A stretch of 37,924 nucleotides of DNA. It comes from Ectopseudomonas mendocina (GTDB lineage: Bacteria > Pseudomonadota > Gammaproteobacteria > Pseudomonadales > Pseudomonadaceae). Below the pieces are notes generated by a model that was not told the DNA's origin, did no database searches, and saw only the letters and a program-made list of their open reading frames with translations. A program made the position numbers and the translations under genes. Location: contig NZ_VRYE01000023.1 in assembly GCF_008041835.1 (NCBI RefSeq), positions 1 through 37,924 of the forward strand, written 5' to 3'. This document shows positions 1 through 10,319 of the stretch, piece by piece. Every line of letters begins with the position of its first letter. Position 1 is the stretch's first letter.

Positions 1-210
1 GGCATAGCCGTAGATCAGCAACGACAGCAACATAGCCGGATGGTAGGCAGCGCTGCCACGGCCCGCATAGACGCTCTCCAGCTTCGACAGATCCAGGCCC
101 TCTACGACCTCCACCACGTAGCGCGCCAAATGTGACTCGGGCAGCCAGTCCTGCACCGACGGCGGGAGCAAGTAGTCGATTTCGCGGTTTATCGGTCGAA
201 AGCGGCTCAT
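1..210 (-). CDS. IS1182 family transposase, N-terminal 70 residues (partial)
   Basis: The reading frame is open from ATG at 210 to the left edge, 70 codons. It starts MSRFRPINREIDYLLPPSVQ and continues with a segment containing ARYVVEVVEGLDLSKL and YAGRGSAAYHP. This is the typical N-terminal (DUF772-like) region of IS1182/IS5-superfamily transposases of Pseudomonas. The catalytic DDE domain lies outside the window, so it cannot be said whether the protein is intact. The gene points away from the nitronate monooxygenase gene. Confidence 0.85.
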   Translation of the reverse strand, partial: MSRFRPINREIDYLLPPSVQDWLPESHLARYVVEVVEGLDLSKLESVYAGRGSAAYHPAMLLSLLIYGYA

Positions 211-275
211 ACAGTCAGGTTCCAGGAGCGATGCGCAATTCTACCGGCGAGGGGAAAAGTCCGACAGGCTGCTAG
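1..275 (-). mobile_element. IS1182-type insertion sequence, 5' end (cut by window edge)
   Basis: This segment holds the start of a transposase reading leftward, about 45 bp of leader, and a terminal repeat AAGTCCGACAGGCTGCTAGG at 257-276. The same 20 bases occur inverted at 37742-37761, the other edge of the window, where they meet the pilM frame. Matching ends with a transposase start just inside one of them identify an IS boundary. Both boundaries carry CTAG (272-275 here), which may be the target sequence. The exact outer base is uncertain by a few positions because CTAG may belong to the target. The flanking gene begins about 37 bp further on. Confidence 0.75.
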
Positions 276-276
276 G
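257..276. repeat. IS terminal inverted repeat, left copy
   Basis: AAGTCCGACAGGCTGCTAGG is identical to the reverse complement of 37742-37761. The last four or five bases (CTAG/CTAGG) may be target sequence rather than IS. Inward of the repeat the two ends diverge at once, as expected for the 5' and 3' ends of one element. Confidence 0.75.
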
Positions 277-311
277 CTGCCCGCTCCTCCATGGACAGCG
301 AGAACCCCGCC

Positions 312-1358
312 ATGCCCCTGCAAAAGCTGCTCGGCAGCGAATTTCCCCTGATCCAGGCGCCAATGGCCGGTTCGCAGGATCACCGCCTGGCTGCCGCCGT
401 GTGCCTGGCCGGCGGTCTCGGCTCGATTCCCTGCGCGATGCTCACACCCGCCGCCCTGCGCCAGGAGCTGCAAGCGATGCGCAGCCTGACCGAGCGGCCG
501 TTCAACCTCAATTTCTTCAGCCATGTGCCGCCCGAGCCAGACGCGGCCCGCGAGGCGACATGGCGCCAAGCCCTGGCGCCTTACTACGCCGAGCTGGGCG
601 TGGATCAGGCCAGCATCGCCAGCGGGCCGGGACGCCTGCCGTTCAACGCAGAGGCCGCCGAATTGGTGGAAGAGTTTCGCCCGTCGGTGGTGAGCTTCCA
701 TTTCGGCCTGCCAGATGAAACCTTGCTGCAGCGGGTGCGCCGCAGTGGGGCGAAGATCCTCTCCAGCGCCACTACGCTGGACGAAGCGCTGTGGCTGCAG
801 GAGCGCGGCGTCGATGCAGTGATCGCCCAAGGACTGGAAGCCGGTGGCCATCGCGGCCATTTTCTCGATGATGACCTGAGCCGCCAGCACGGCACCTTCG
901 CCCTGCTGCCACAACTGGTCGATGCCCTCAACGTGCCGGTGATTGCCGCCGGCGGCATCGGCGACGCCCGCGGCGTGGCGGCGGCCATGGCCCTCGGCGC
1001 TGCCGGGGTACAGGTCGGCAGCGCCTACCTGCTATGCCCCGAGGCAGCTACCAGCGCAATTCACCGAACTGCCCTGCAAAGCCCGGCGGCGCGCCATACG
1101 GCGCTGACCAACCTGTTCAGCGGGCGCCCCGCGCGCGGTATCGTCAATCGCCTGATGCGCGAGCTGGGGCCGCTCAGCGCGCAGGCGCCAGCGTTCCCAC
1201 TGGCCACTGCGGCCATCGCACCGTTACGGACGGCGGCCGAGGCGCAGGGTAACGGGGATTTCTCGCCGCTCTGGGCCGGGCAAAATATCGCCAACTGCCG
1301 GCCAATGCCGGCGGCCGAGCTGACCCGCAAGCTGGCGCGGGGCTTCGCTCAAGGTTGA
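312..1358 (+). CDS. Nitronate monooxygenase (2-nitropropane dioxygenase family)
   Basis: A 348-residue FMN-dependent TIM-barrel enzyme expected to oxidise alkyl nitronates (for example propionate-3-nitronate) to the carbonyl compound and nitrite in the cytoplasm. Visible motifs are the N-terminal PLIQAPMAG, the AQGLEAGGHRGHF block at residues 172-184, whose His180 matches the conserved catalytic His region of class I enzymes, and the phosphate-binding segment IAAGGIGDARG with GAAGVQVGSAYL after it. An in-frame ATG lies 21 bases upstream (291). The start at 312 is preferred because family members begin at MPLQKLLG and a weak GAG sits 8-10 bases upstream. The IS end lies about 37 bp upstream, so the native promoter may have been altered. 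The natural substrate is not predictable from sequence. Confidence 0.85.
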   Translation: MPLQKLLGSEFPLIQAPMAGSQDHRLAAAVCLAGGLGSIPCAMLTPAALRQELQAMRSLTERPFNLNFFSHVPPEPDAAREATWRQALAPYYAELGVDQASIASGPGRLPFNAEAAELVEEFRPSVVSFHFGLPDETLLQRVRRSGAKILSSATTLDEALWLQERGVDAVIAQGLEAGGHRGHFLDDDLSRQHGTFALLPQLVDALNVPVIAAGGIGDARGVAAAMALGAAGVQVGSAYLLCPEAATSAIHRTALQSPAARHTALTNLFSGRPARGIVNRLMRELGPLSAQAPAFPLATAAIAPLRTAAEAQGNGDFSPLWAGQNIANCRPMPAAELTRKLARGFAQG

Positions 1359-1360
1359 AA

Positions 1361-1380
1361 TTTGCGGCTGAAGCCGCTCC
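1361..1380. repeat. REP-like palindrome, possible terminator
   Basis: GCGGCT-GA-AGCCGC (1364-1377), just after the nitronate monooxygenase stop. It resembles the GCGGCTGAAGCCGCTCC repeat common between Pseudomonas genes. No T-tract follows, so it is either a REP remnant or a weak terminator. Confidence 0.45.
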
Positions 1381-1488
1381 GAACGGACATTGGCGGCAGG
1401 ATTTAGCGCTTTATCACGGCCGATGATGATGCTGGGCAGCCGGTCGGCTGGCTGCCTAGACTCGATGGATCATCTGGAGGCCCGTTCC

Positions 1489-3294
1489 ATGTCCGAGACC
1501 CTGCTCAGCTCCCGCAACCTGGCGTTCGAACTCTATGAAGTACTCGACGCCGAAGCCCTAACCCAGCGCCCGCGTTTCGCCGATCACAACCGCGAGACCT
1601 TCGACGCGGCCATCAGCACCGCACGCGGCATCGCCGAAGAGCTGTTCGCCCCGCACAATCGCAAGAACGACGAACACGAGCCCCAGTACGTCGACGGTGG
1701 CGCGGTGCTGATCCCCGAGGTCGAGCCGGCGCTGCGCGCCTTCCACGAGGCCGGTTTTCTCAACGCCACCCGCGATTTCGAGCACGGCGGCATGCAACTG
1801 CCCAACCTGCTGTCGCAGGCCTGCTTCGCGCATTTCCAGTCGGCCAACATCGCCACCAGCTCCTACTCGATGCTGACCATGGGCGTGGCCAACCTGATCG
1901 AGGCCTTCGGCAACCAGGAGCAGAAGGCCCGCTACCTACAGCCGATCATCGACGGTCGCTTCTTCGGCACCATGGCACTGACCGAGCCGCACGCTGGCTC
2001 CTCGCTGTCGGACATCCGCACGAAAGCCGAGCCGCACCCCGACGGCAGCTACCGCATCAAGGGCAACAAGATCTTCATCTCTGGCGGCGACCAGCCGATC
2101 TCCGAGAACATCGTGCACATGGTCCTGGCCAAGTTGCCGGATGCACCGCCCGGGGTGAAGGGCATCAGCCTGTTTCTGGTGCCCAAGTTCCACGTCAACG
2201 ACGACGGCAGCCTGGGCGCACGCAACGATGTGACCCTGGCCGGCCTGTTCCACAAGATGGGTTGGCGCGGCACCACGTCGACGGCGCTGAACTTCGGCGA
2301 CAACGGCGAATGCGTCGGCTATCTGGTGGGCAAACCGCATGCGGGCCTGTCCTACATGTTCCAGATGATGAACGAGGCGCGCATCGGCGTCGGCATGGGC
2401 GCGATCATGCTCGGCTACGCCGGCTACCTGTATTCACTGGACTATGCGCGCAACCGCCCGCAAGGCCGCCAGCCGGACGGCAAGGATCCAACCAGCCCGC
2501 AAATCTCGATCATCGAACACACCGACGTACGGCGCATGCTGCTGACGCAGAAGGCCTACGTCGAAGGCGCCTTCGATCTTGGCCTATACGCCGCACGCCT
2601 GTTCGACGACACCCAGACCCTGGAAACCGCCGAAGATCGCAACCGCGCGCTGGAGCTGCTCGACCTGCTCACGCCCATCGTCAAGTCCTGGCCCTCGGAG
2701 TTCTGCCTCAAGGCCAACGAACTGGCCATCCAGATCCTCGGTGGCCACGGCTATACCCGCGAGTACCCGGTGGAACAGTACTACCGCGACAACCGCCTCA
2801 ACCCGATCCACGAGGGCACGCACGGCATCCAGTCGCTCGACCTGCTCGGGCGCAAGGTCTCGCAGAACGGTGGCGCCGCGCTCAAGCAACTGCTCAAGCT
2901 GATCAACGACTGCTGCCAGCGTGCCAGCGAACATGAGTCGCTCACAGCCCTGCGTCAGCCACTCGAACAATTGCTGGCCCGCCTGCAGGCGGTAACCCTG
3001 GCCCTGCTCGGCGACCTGATGAACGGCAAGGTCAACCAGGGCCTGGCCAACTCCGCGCTGTACCTGAAGGTGTTCGGCCACACGGTGATCGGCTGGCGCT
3101 GGCTGGAACAGGCGATTCGCGCCGAGCAGGGCCTGGCCCGCACGGACAATGCCGAAGAACAGGCCTTCTACCGCGGCAAGCTGCAGGCGGCGCGTTACTT
3201 CCTGACCTGGGAAGTACCCAGCTGCCACCATGACCTGGCCATTCTCGAAGCCCGCGACGACACCTGCCTGGGCATGCAGGACGCCTGGTTCTAA
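1489..3294 (+). CDS. Acyl-CoA dehydrogenase with C-terminal extension (DmdC/PA5020 type)
   Basis: A 601-residue FAD flavoprotein of the acyl-CoA dehydrogenase superfamily, introducing an alpha,beta double bond into an acyl-CoA thioester. It is about 200 residues longer than classic dehydrogenases, the size of the group that includes 3-methylmercaptopropionyl-CoA dehydrogenase DmdC. Both family signatures are visible: TEPHAGSSLSD near residue 165 and the region with QILGGHGYTREYPVEQYYRD, followed by HEGT, whose Glu is the likely catalytic base. The start at 1489 is chosen over the open frame from 1390 because CTGGAGG lies at 1474-1480 at good spacing and MSETLL fits the family N-terminus. Medium- or long-chain acyl-CoA is more likely than a sulfur substrate, but the sequence alone does not decide. 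Confidence 0.85.
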   Translation: MSETLLSSRNLAFELYEVLDAEALTQRPRFADHNRETFDAAISTARGIAEELFAPHNRKNDEHEPQYVDGGAVLIPEVEPALRAFHEAGFLNATRDFEHGGMQLPNLLSQACFAHFQSANIATSSYSMLTMGVANLIEAFGNQEQKARYLQPIIDGRFFGTMALTEPHAGSSLSDIRTKAEPHPDGSYRIKGNKIFISGGDQPISENIVHMVLAKLPDAPPGVKGISLFLVPKFHVNDDGSLGARNDVTLAGLFHKMGWRGTTSTALNFGDNGECVGYLVGKPHAGLSYMFQMMNEARIGVGMGAIMLGYAGYLYSLDYARNRPQGRQPDGKDPTSPQISIIEHTDVRRMLLTQKAYVEGAFDLGLYAARLFDDTQTLETAEDRNRALELLDLLTPIVKSWPSEFCLKANELAIQILGGHGYTREYPVEQYYRDNRLNPIHEGTHGIQSLDLLGRKVSQNGGAALKQLLKLINDCCQRASEHESLTALRQPLEQLLARLQAVTLALLGDLMNGKVNQGLANSALYLKVFGHTVIGWRWLEQAIRAEQGLARTDNAEEQAFYRGKLQAARYFLTWEVPSCHHDLAILEARDDTCLGMQDAWF

Positions 3295-3303
3295 GGTTGG
3301 GCC

Positions 3304-3336
3304 AAGCGCCCCGAGGTGACCAAAGGCGGGGCGCTT
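3304..3336 (+). terminator. Inverted repeat after acyl-CoA dehydrogenase
   Basis: AAGCGCCCC (3304-3312) pairs with GGGGCGCTT (3328-3336) across a 15-base loop, 10 bases after the stop codon. There is no clear U-tract, so termination is only probable. Confidence 0.4.
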
Positions 3337-3367
3337 CGGGGCAATTTAGAAAAATGTAATAACCTTT

Positions 3368-3398
3368 TTGACAGCGGTACGAAGGCTACGGTTAGAAT
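3368..3398 (+). promoter_or_regulatory. Candidate sigma-70 promoter of the K+/H+ antiporter gene
   Basis: A perfect TTGACA (3368-3373) is followed after 19 bases by TAGAAT (3393-3398). It lies in a locally AT-rich gap, 59 bases upstream of the TTG start. The spacer is slightly long. Confidence 0.5.
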
Positions 3399-3456
3399 CC
3401 CTGGCACGCGCCATGCATAGCGGCGCCCTAATTCCCCCAGCCAGGAGTAAGCGCAC

Positions 3457-5202
3457 TTGGATGCCAGCGCCATCAACAATCTTTTCTTGATCGGCGCCAT
3501 GCTGGTAGCGGCCAGTATTCTGGTCAGCGCGTTCGGCGCTCGTTTCGGCATCCCCATCCTGGTGATCTTCCTCGGCGTCGGCATGCTGGCCGGCACCGAT
3601 GGCCCCGGCGGCATCGTCTTCAACAATTACCCCCTGGCTTATCTGGTCGGCAACTTGGCGTTGGCGGTGATCCTTCTCGATGGTGGCATGCGCACGCGCG
3701 TCTCCAGCTTCCGCGTCGCCTTGTGGCCATCGTTGTCATTAGCGACGATCGGCGTGGTGATCACGGCGGGCCTGACCGGCCTGGCCGCTGCCTGGCTGTT
3801 TAATCTGACCTTGCTGGAAGGCCTGCTGATCGGCGCCATCGTCGGCTCCACGGATGCCGCAGCGGTGTTCTCCCTGCTTGGCGGCCGCGGCCTCAACGAG
3901 CGGGTCAGCTCCACGCTGGAAATCGAGTCGGGTAGCAACGACCCGATGGCGGTGTTCCTCACCGTGACCCTGATCGCCATGCTCGCCAGCGGTCAGACCG
4001 GCTTCAGCTGGGACCTGCCGATCCAGTTGGTGCAGCAGTTCGGCCTCGGCGCCCTGCTGGGGCTGGGTGGTGGCTGGCTGCTGCTCAAGCTGATCAACCG
4101 CATGGAGCTGGCCGCCGGCCTGTATCCCTTGCTCGTGGTCAGCGGCGGCCTGATCATCTTCGCCATCACCACCGCAGTCGGTGGCAGCGGCATCCTTGCC
4201 ATCTACCTGTGTGGCCTGTTGCTGGGTAACCGACCGATCCGCTCGCGCCACGGCATCCTGCACATGCTCGACGGCCTGACCTGGCTGGCGCAGATCGGCA
4301 TGTTCCTGGTCCTCGGCCTGCTGGTCACCCCGCACGAGCTGCTGCCCATCGCCCTGCCGGCACTGGCCCTGGCACTGTGGATGATTCTCTTCGCGCGGCC
4401 GCTGTCGATCTTCCTCGGCCTGCTGCCGTTTCGTGCCTTCCACGACCGCGAGCGTATCTTCATCGCCTGGGTTGGCCTGCGTGGCGCAGTGCCGATCATC
4501 CTCGCCGTATTCCCGCTGATGGCCGGCCTGCCCAATGCACAGCTGTTCTTCAACGTGGCCTTCTTCATCGTGATCATCTCCCTGCTGCTGCAGGGCACCA
4601 GCCTGCCGCTGGCCGCCAAGCTGATGCGCGTTACCGTGCCGCCGGAGCCGGCACCTATCTCGCGTGCCGGCCTGGAAGTACACCCGACCAGCCAGTGGGA
4701 ATTGTTCGTCTACCGCCTGGACGCAGAAAAATGGTGCATTGGCGCCGCCCTGCGCGAGTTGAACATGCCGGACGGTACCCGCATCGCCGCGCTGTTCCGT
4801 GGCAGTGAACTGCTCCACCCTTCGGGCAGTACACGCCTGCAAGCGGGCGACCTGCTCTGCGTGATCGGTCATGAGCACGACCTGCCGGCACTCGGCAAGC
4901 TATTCAGCCAGGCGCCGAAGCGTGGCCAGGACCTGCGCTTCTTCGGCGATTTCGTGCTGGAGGGCGACGCCGAGCTGAGCGCCGTCGCGGCGCTCTACGG
5001 CCTGAAACTCGACGAGCTGGAGGGCAATCAGCCGCTGAGCCGTTTCATCGCCCACGAGATCGGCGGTGAGCCGGTCGTCGGCGACCAGGTAGAGTGGCAA
5101 GGCCTGACCTGGACAGTGGCAGCCATGGAAGGGAACAAGGTGCGCAAAGTCGGCGTCAGATTCCCCGAGGGCGCACGTCCCGGCCCAGGGCTGCACTTCT
5201 AG
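3457..5202 (+). CDS. nhaP2: Potassium/proton antiporter, CPA1 family (NhaP2/CvrA)
   Basis: A 581-residue inner-membrane antiporter exchanging K+ (or Na+) for H+, important for cytoplasmic ion and pH balance. The first ~390 residues form about 12-13 membrane helices with the CPA1 hallmarks LLDGGMRTR, a [12 protein letters not shown] segment and the [12 protein letters not shown] segment. A soluble C-terminus follows. It starts with an RCK_C (TrkA-C) domain around residues 410-490 ([20 protein letters not shown], then [10 protein letters not shown]) and ends with a CorC/HlyC-like domain, the layout of Vibrio NhaP2 and PA5021. The start is TTG: no in-frame ATG exists near it, AGGAG lies nine bases upstream, and the N-terminus [14 protein letters not shown] fits homologues. 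A downstream hairpin at 5250-5271 may end its transcript. Confidence 0.88.
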   Translation: MDASAINNLFLIGAMLVAASILVSAFGARFGIPILVIFLGVGMLAGTDGPGGIVFNNYPLAYLVGNLALAVILLDGGMRTRVSSFRVALWPSLSLATIGVVITAGLTGLAAAWLFNLTLLEGLLIGAIVGSTDAAAVFSLLGGRGLNERVSSTLEIESGSNDPMAVFLTVTLIAMLASGQTGFSWDLPIQLVQQFGLGALLGLGGGWLLLKLINRMELAAGLYPLLVVSGGLIIFAITTAVGGSGILAIYLCGLLLGNRPIRSRHGILHMLDGLTWLAQIGMFLVLGLLVTPHELLPIALPALALALWMILFARPLSIFLGLLPFRAFHDRERIFIAWVGLRGAVPIILAVFPLMAGLPNAQLFFNVAFFIVIISLLLQGTSLPLAAKLMRVTVPPEPAPISRAGLEVHPTSQWELFVYRLDAEKWCIGAALRELNMPDGTRIAALFRGSELLHPSGSTRLQAGDLLCVIGHEHDLPALGKLFSQAPKRGQDLRFFGDFVLEGDAELSAVAALYGLKLDELEGNQPLSRFIAHEIGGEPVVGDQVEWQGLTWTVAAMEGNKVRKVGVRFPEGARPGPGLHF

Positions 5203-5249
5203 CAGGCGATTAAAACTCCCGACGGGGACTCTGCTAGCATCAGCATCAC

Positions 5250-5271
5250 GCGCGGGCCATCAGGCCCGCGC
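5250..5271 (+). terminator. Strong GC hairpin between antiporter and mscK
   Basis: GCGCGGGCC-atca-GGCCCGCGC, a perfect 9-bp stem, is followed by CTTCGTTGT. It most likely terminates the antiporter transcript. A -10-like TAGCAT lies just upstream (5234-5239), so the hairpin could alternatively sit in the mscK leader. Confidence 0.55.
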
Positions 5272-5327
5272 CTTCGTTGTGCCGCGGGTATTTCAATCGC
5301 AACCGTCCACTCAGTAGATCAACCACC

Positions 5328-8300
5328 ATGCCTCTGTCGCGCCTTTCCCTAGCAGCCGTTCTGTTCGCCTTGTGTCTCGGCATCCCGCAGGTATTTGCCG
5401 AAGAACCGCCAAACATCGAAAACGTGCAGCAGAGCCTCGACAGCCTGGCAGACCGCAAACTGCCGGAAGCCGAGCAGCTGGCGCTCAAGCAGACCCTCGA
5501 GCAGACCCTGCGCATGCTGCAGGACCGGCAGAACGCCGAGCAGCGCCTGAACGACCTACGCAAACAACTCGACAGTGCTCCGCGCCTGATCAGCGAGGCC
5601 CAGCGCGAACTGGACAGTCTCAAGTCCAGCCCCGAACAACAGATTTCCGCGCGCCATGCACGCACCCCGCTCGCCCAGCTCGAGCAGTTGCTCAACGAAC
5701 GCTCCAGCCAGATCAGCGAATGGAACAAGGCGATCATCGAGGCCAACAGCCTGGTGATCACCGCCCAGACCCGCCCGGAACGTGCTCAGGCAGAGATCAG
5801 CCAGAACCAGGCGCGCAGCCAACTGATCAACGACGCGCTCAAGAGCGGCCGTTTCGAAGGCAAGGCACTGACCCAGGAGCGCCGCAATCAGCTCAACGCC
5901 GAGCTCTCGCTGCTCGCCGCGCAAACCCAACTGCGCCGCCAGGAGCTGTCCGGCAACAGCCTGCTGCAGGATCTCGGCAGCGCTCAGCGCGCCCTGCTCG
6001 AAGAACGTATCAATCGCGCCGAGCAGGAGCGCCAGGCCCTGCAAGGCCTGATCAACGAACGACGCCGCGCCGAATCCGAGCAGACCGTCGCCGAGCAGTC
6101 ACGCGAGGCCGAGCGCGCTAGTTCCGACCGTCTGCTGGCCAGGGAGAGCTCGCTCAACCTCAAGCTTTCCGACTATCTGCTGCGCGCCACGGAGCGCCTC
6201 AACGCCCTGACCGAGCAGAACCTGCAGACCCGTCAGCAACTGGACAACCTCAACCAGGCCAACCAGGCGCTGGACGAGCAGATCCGCGTGCTGCAGGGCA
6301 GCCTGCTGCTGTCGAGAATTCTCTACCAACAGAAGCAGGCGCTGCCCAAACTCAAGATCGAGGACGGCTCGCTGGCCAACGAGATCGCCGACATTCGCCT
6401 CTATCAGTTCGAGCTGAACAAGCAGCGCGAAGAGATCAGTGACCCCGCTCGCTATGTGGAGAACCTGCTCAGCGGCCAACCCAGCGAAGAAGTCACCCCG
6501 GAACTGCGCAACGCGCTACGCGAGCAGCTCACTACCCGACGTGAGTTGCACGACCGCCTCAACCGCTCGCTGAATGCGCTGCTCAACGAGTCGATCACTC
6601 TCCAGCTCAACCAGAAGGAACTGGAAAGCACGGCCAGCAGCCTGCGCGCCACCATCGACGAGCAGATGTTCTGGATTCCCAGCAACAAGCCGCTGGATCT
6701 CGACTGGCTGAAGTCGGCGCCACGTCAATTCCAGAAGCAACTGGCCGATATGCCCTGGGGCATGGCCATCAGCGAACTGGGGGCGGGCCTGATCGAGCGT
6801 CCGCTGGTGTTCCTGCCCCTGATCCTGCTCTGCGCGCTGATCCTCTGGCGCCGCCAGTACCTGTTCGACAAGCTCAGCGCGCTGCATGGCGACATCGGCC
6901 ATTACAAGCATGACAGCCAGCTGCACACGCCGATGGCCCTGGGCCTCAACATAATCCTGGCGCTGCCGGTCACCCTGTTCCTCGCCTTGTGCGGGTATGC
7001 CCTGCTGCACGATGCACGCGGACAGAACCTCTATCTGGGCGCCGCGCTCTACGAAATGGCGGAAGCCTGGCTGGTGTTCTACACCCTGCACCGCATCCTT
7101 TCGCCGGATGGCGTGGCCGTCCTGCACTTCCACTGGCCACCCGCCAACGTCACCTTCTTCCGCCAGCACCTACGTCGCCTGGGTCTGGTGGTGATGGCCC
7201 TGGTGGCCGTGGTGAGCATCGCCGAGCACCAGCCGGCGAGCCTGGCAGGCGATGTGATCGGCATCGTCGTGGTGATCACCTGCTACGCCCTGATGGCCTG
7301 GCTGCTGTTCCACCTGCTGTTCAACGCACCATTGCGCGAGAACGCTTCGGGGCTGCGCACCGCCCTCGGCGTGCTGTTCAACCTGCTGCCACTGGCGCTG
7401 ATCGGCGCGGTCGCCTTCGGCTATTACTACACCGCGCTCAAGCTCACCGACCGGCTGATCGACAGCCTGTACCTGCTGATCATCCTGCTTATCGTCGAGG
7501 CCACGCTGGTGCGCGGTCTGAGCGTGGCGGCACGGCGCCTGGCCTATCAGCGTGCCTTGGCCAAACGCCAGGCACAGGCCAAGGATGGCACCGAGGGTGA
7601 GGCGGTGATTGAGGAGCCGACGCTCGATATCGAGCAGGTCAACCAGCAGTCCCTGCGCCTGATCCGCCTGGCCCTGCTCGGCGGTTTCCTGGTCTGCCTG
7701 TACGCGGTCTGGGCCGATCTGATCGGCGTGTTCACCTACCTCGACACCATCAACCTCTACGAATACAGCAGCGGCACCGGGGATAACGCGGCCCTGGTGC
7801 CGATCAGTCTGATGGACGTGATCGGCGCGCTGATCATCGTCGCCATCACGGTGGCGCTGGCGCGCAACCTGCCGGGCCTGCTCGAAGTGCTGGTGCTGTC
7901 GCGCATGCGCCTGGCACAGGGCAGCGCCTACGCCACCACGACCCTGCTGTCCTATGCATTGGTCGCTATCGGCATCGTCAGCACGCTGTCCACCCTTGGC
8001 GTAAGCTGGGACAAATTGCAGTGGCTGGTGGCGGCGCTGTCGGTGGGCCTGGGTTTCGGTCTGCAGGAGATCTTCGCCAACTTCATTTCCGGCCTGATCA
8101 TCCTGTTCGAGCGCCCGGTGCGCATCGGTGACGTGGTCACTATCGGCAATCTCTCCGGCACGGTGAGCAAGATCCGTATCCGCGCCACCACCATCACCGA
8201 TTTCGATCACAAGGAAATCATCGTTCCGAACAAGACCTTCATCACCGGTCAACTGATCAACTGGTCGCTGACCGACACGGTCACCCGCGTCACCCTCAAG

Positions 8301-8678
8301 GTGGGTGTCGGTTATGGTTCGGACCTCGACCTGGTGCGCAAGCTGCTGCTGCAGGCCGCGCAGGAAAATCCGCGAGTGCTCAAGGAGCCAGCGCCCGTCG
8401 TCTACTTCCTCAACTTCGGCGAGAGCACGCTCGACCACGAACTGCGCATCCATGTGCGCGACCTCGGCGACCGCAACCCGGCGACCGACGAGATCAACCG
8501 TTTCATCGACCGTGAGTTCCCGAAGAACGGCATCAACATCGCCTTCCGCCAGGTCGAGGTGTATGTGAAGAACCTGCAGCACGGCGAGCAGAAACTCGAC
8601 CAGAAGGATCTTGCCCAGGCCGCGGCCGCCGGCGCCGCCAGCGTGCAGCAAGCACCCAAACCGCCCGCAGCGCCCTGA
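5328..8678 (+). CDS. mscK: Large mechanosensitive channel MscK/KefA type
   Basis: A 1116-residue inner-membrane channel that opens on membrane tension to release solutes after osmotic downshock. The length is close to the 1120 residues of E. coli MscK. A signal peptide (MPLSRLSLAAVLFALCLGIP...VFA, cleavage near residue 24) leads into a long Gln/Glu/Arg-rich periplasmic coiled-coil region to about residue 440. A multi-helix membrane block follows (about 487-800). The MscS core comprises the pore helix region (WLVAALSVGLGFGLQEIFAN, near residues 895-915) and the beta domain with FERPVRIGDVV and VPNKTFITG. The C-terminus is Ala/Pro-rich. The start at 5328 is chosen because the upstream codons read as non-coding and the signal peptide begins there. 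selO follows after 15 bases and is probably co-transcribed. Confidence 0.9.
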   Translation: MPLSRLSLAAVLFALCLGIPQVFAEEPPNIENVQQSLDSLADRKLPEAEQLALKQTLEQTLRMLQDRQNAEQRLNDLRKQLDSAPRLISEAQRELDSLKSSPEQQISARHARTPLAQLEQLLNERSSQISEWNKAIIEANSLVITAQTRPERAQAEISQNQARSQLINDALKSGRFEGKALTQERRNQLNAELSLLAAQTQLRRQELSGNSLLQDLGSAQRALLEERINRAEQERQALQGLINERRRAESEQTVAEQSREAERASSDRLLARESSLNLKLSDYLLRATERLNALTEQNLQTRQQLDNLNQANQALDEQIRVLQGSLLLSRILYQQKQALPKLKIEDGSLANEIADIRLYQFELNKQREEISDPARYVENLLSGQPSEEVTPELRNALREQLTTRRELHDRLNRSLNALLNESITLQLNQKELESTASSLRATIDEQMFWIPSNKPLDLDWLKSAPRQFQKQLADMPWGMAISELGAGLIERPLVFLPLILLCALILWRRQYLFDKLSALHGDIGHYKHDSQLHTPMALGLNIILALPVTLFLALCGYALLHDARGQNLYLGAALYEMAEAWLVFYTLHRILSPDGVAVLHFHWPPANVTFFRQHLRRLGLVVMALVAVVSIAEHQPASLAGDVIGIVVVITCYALMAWLLFHLLFNAPLRENASGLRTALGVLFNLLPLALIGAVAFGYYYTALKLTDRLIDSLYLLIILLIVEATLVRGLSVAARRLAYQRALAKRQAQAKDGTEGEAVIEEPTLDIEQVNQQSLRLIRLALLGGFLVCLYAVWADLIGVFTYLDTINLYEYSSGTGDNAALVPISLMDVIGALIIVAITVALARNLPGLLEVLVLSRMRLAQGSAYATTTLLSYALVAIGIVSTLSTLGVSWDKLQWLVAALSVGLGFGLQEIFANFISGLIILFERPVRIGDVVTIGNLSGTVSKIRIRATTITDFDHKEIIVPNKTFITGQLINWSLTDTVTRVTLKVGVGYGSDLDLVRKLLLQAAQENPRVLKEPAPVVYFLNFGESTLDHELRIHVRDLGDRNPATDEINRFIDREFPKNGINIAFRQVEVYVKNLQHGEQKLDQKDLAQAAAAGAASVQQAPKPPAAP

Positions 8679-10157
<1,479 letters not shown>

Positions 10158-10221
10158 GGTTCAGCAGTGCCCGGATGCTTATCTATTAAGCCTAAAAGGC
10201 ATATCAATCTACCCAAACATT

Positions 10222-10236
10222 CTTAGACTATCTAAG
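10222..10236. promoter_or_regulatory. Palindrome in AT-rich leader of the SLC13-type permease
   Basis: CTTAGA-cta-TCTAAG is a perfect inverted repeat in the 162-bp gap between selO and the permease gene. The gap is clearly more AT-rich (10160-10250) than its surroundings and also holds a small hairpin GCCT-aaa-AGGC (10190-10200). It is a candidate operator or leader structure; no known regulator motif is recognised. Confidence 0.35.
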
Positions 10237-10319
10237 AGAAGCCCTCTATCTTGGCGCCCTGCCAGGCCGCCCAGGTGCGTGCCCGATACCTCACACGAGA
10301 TTCGACGCTAAGGATGCCC

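Noticed and set aside
3739..4878. Long minus-strand frame opposite the antiporter gene
   Set aside because: Gln/Asp/His-rich low-complexity translation with no domain; the plus strand encodes a clear membrane antiporter.
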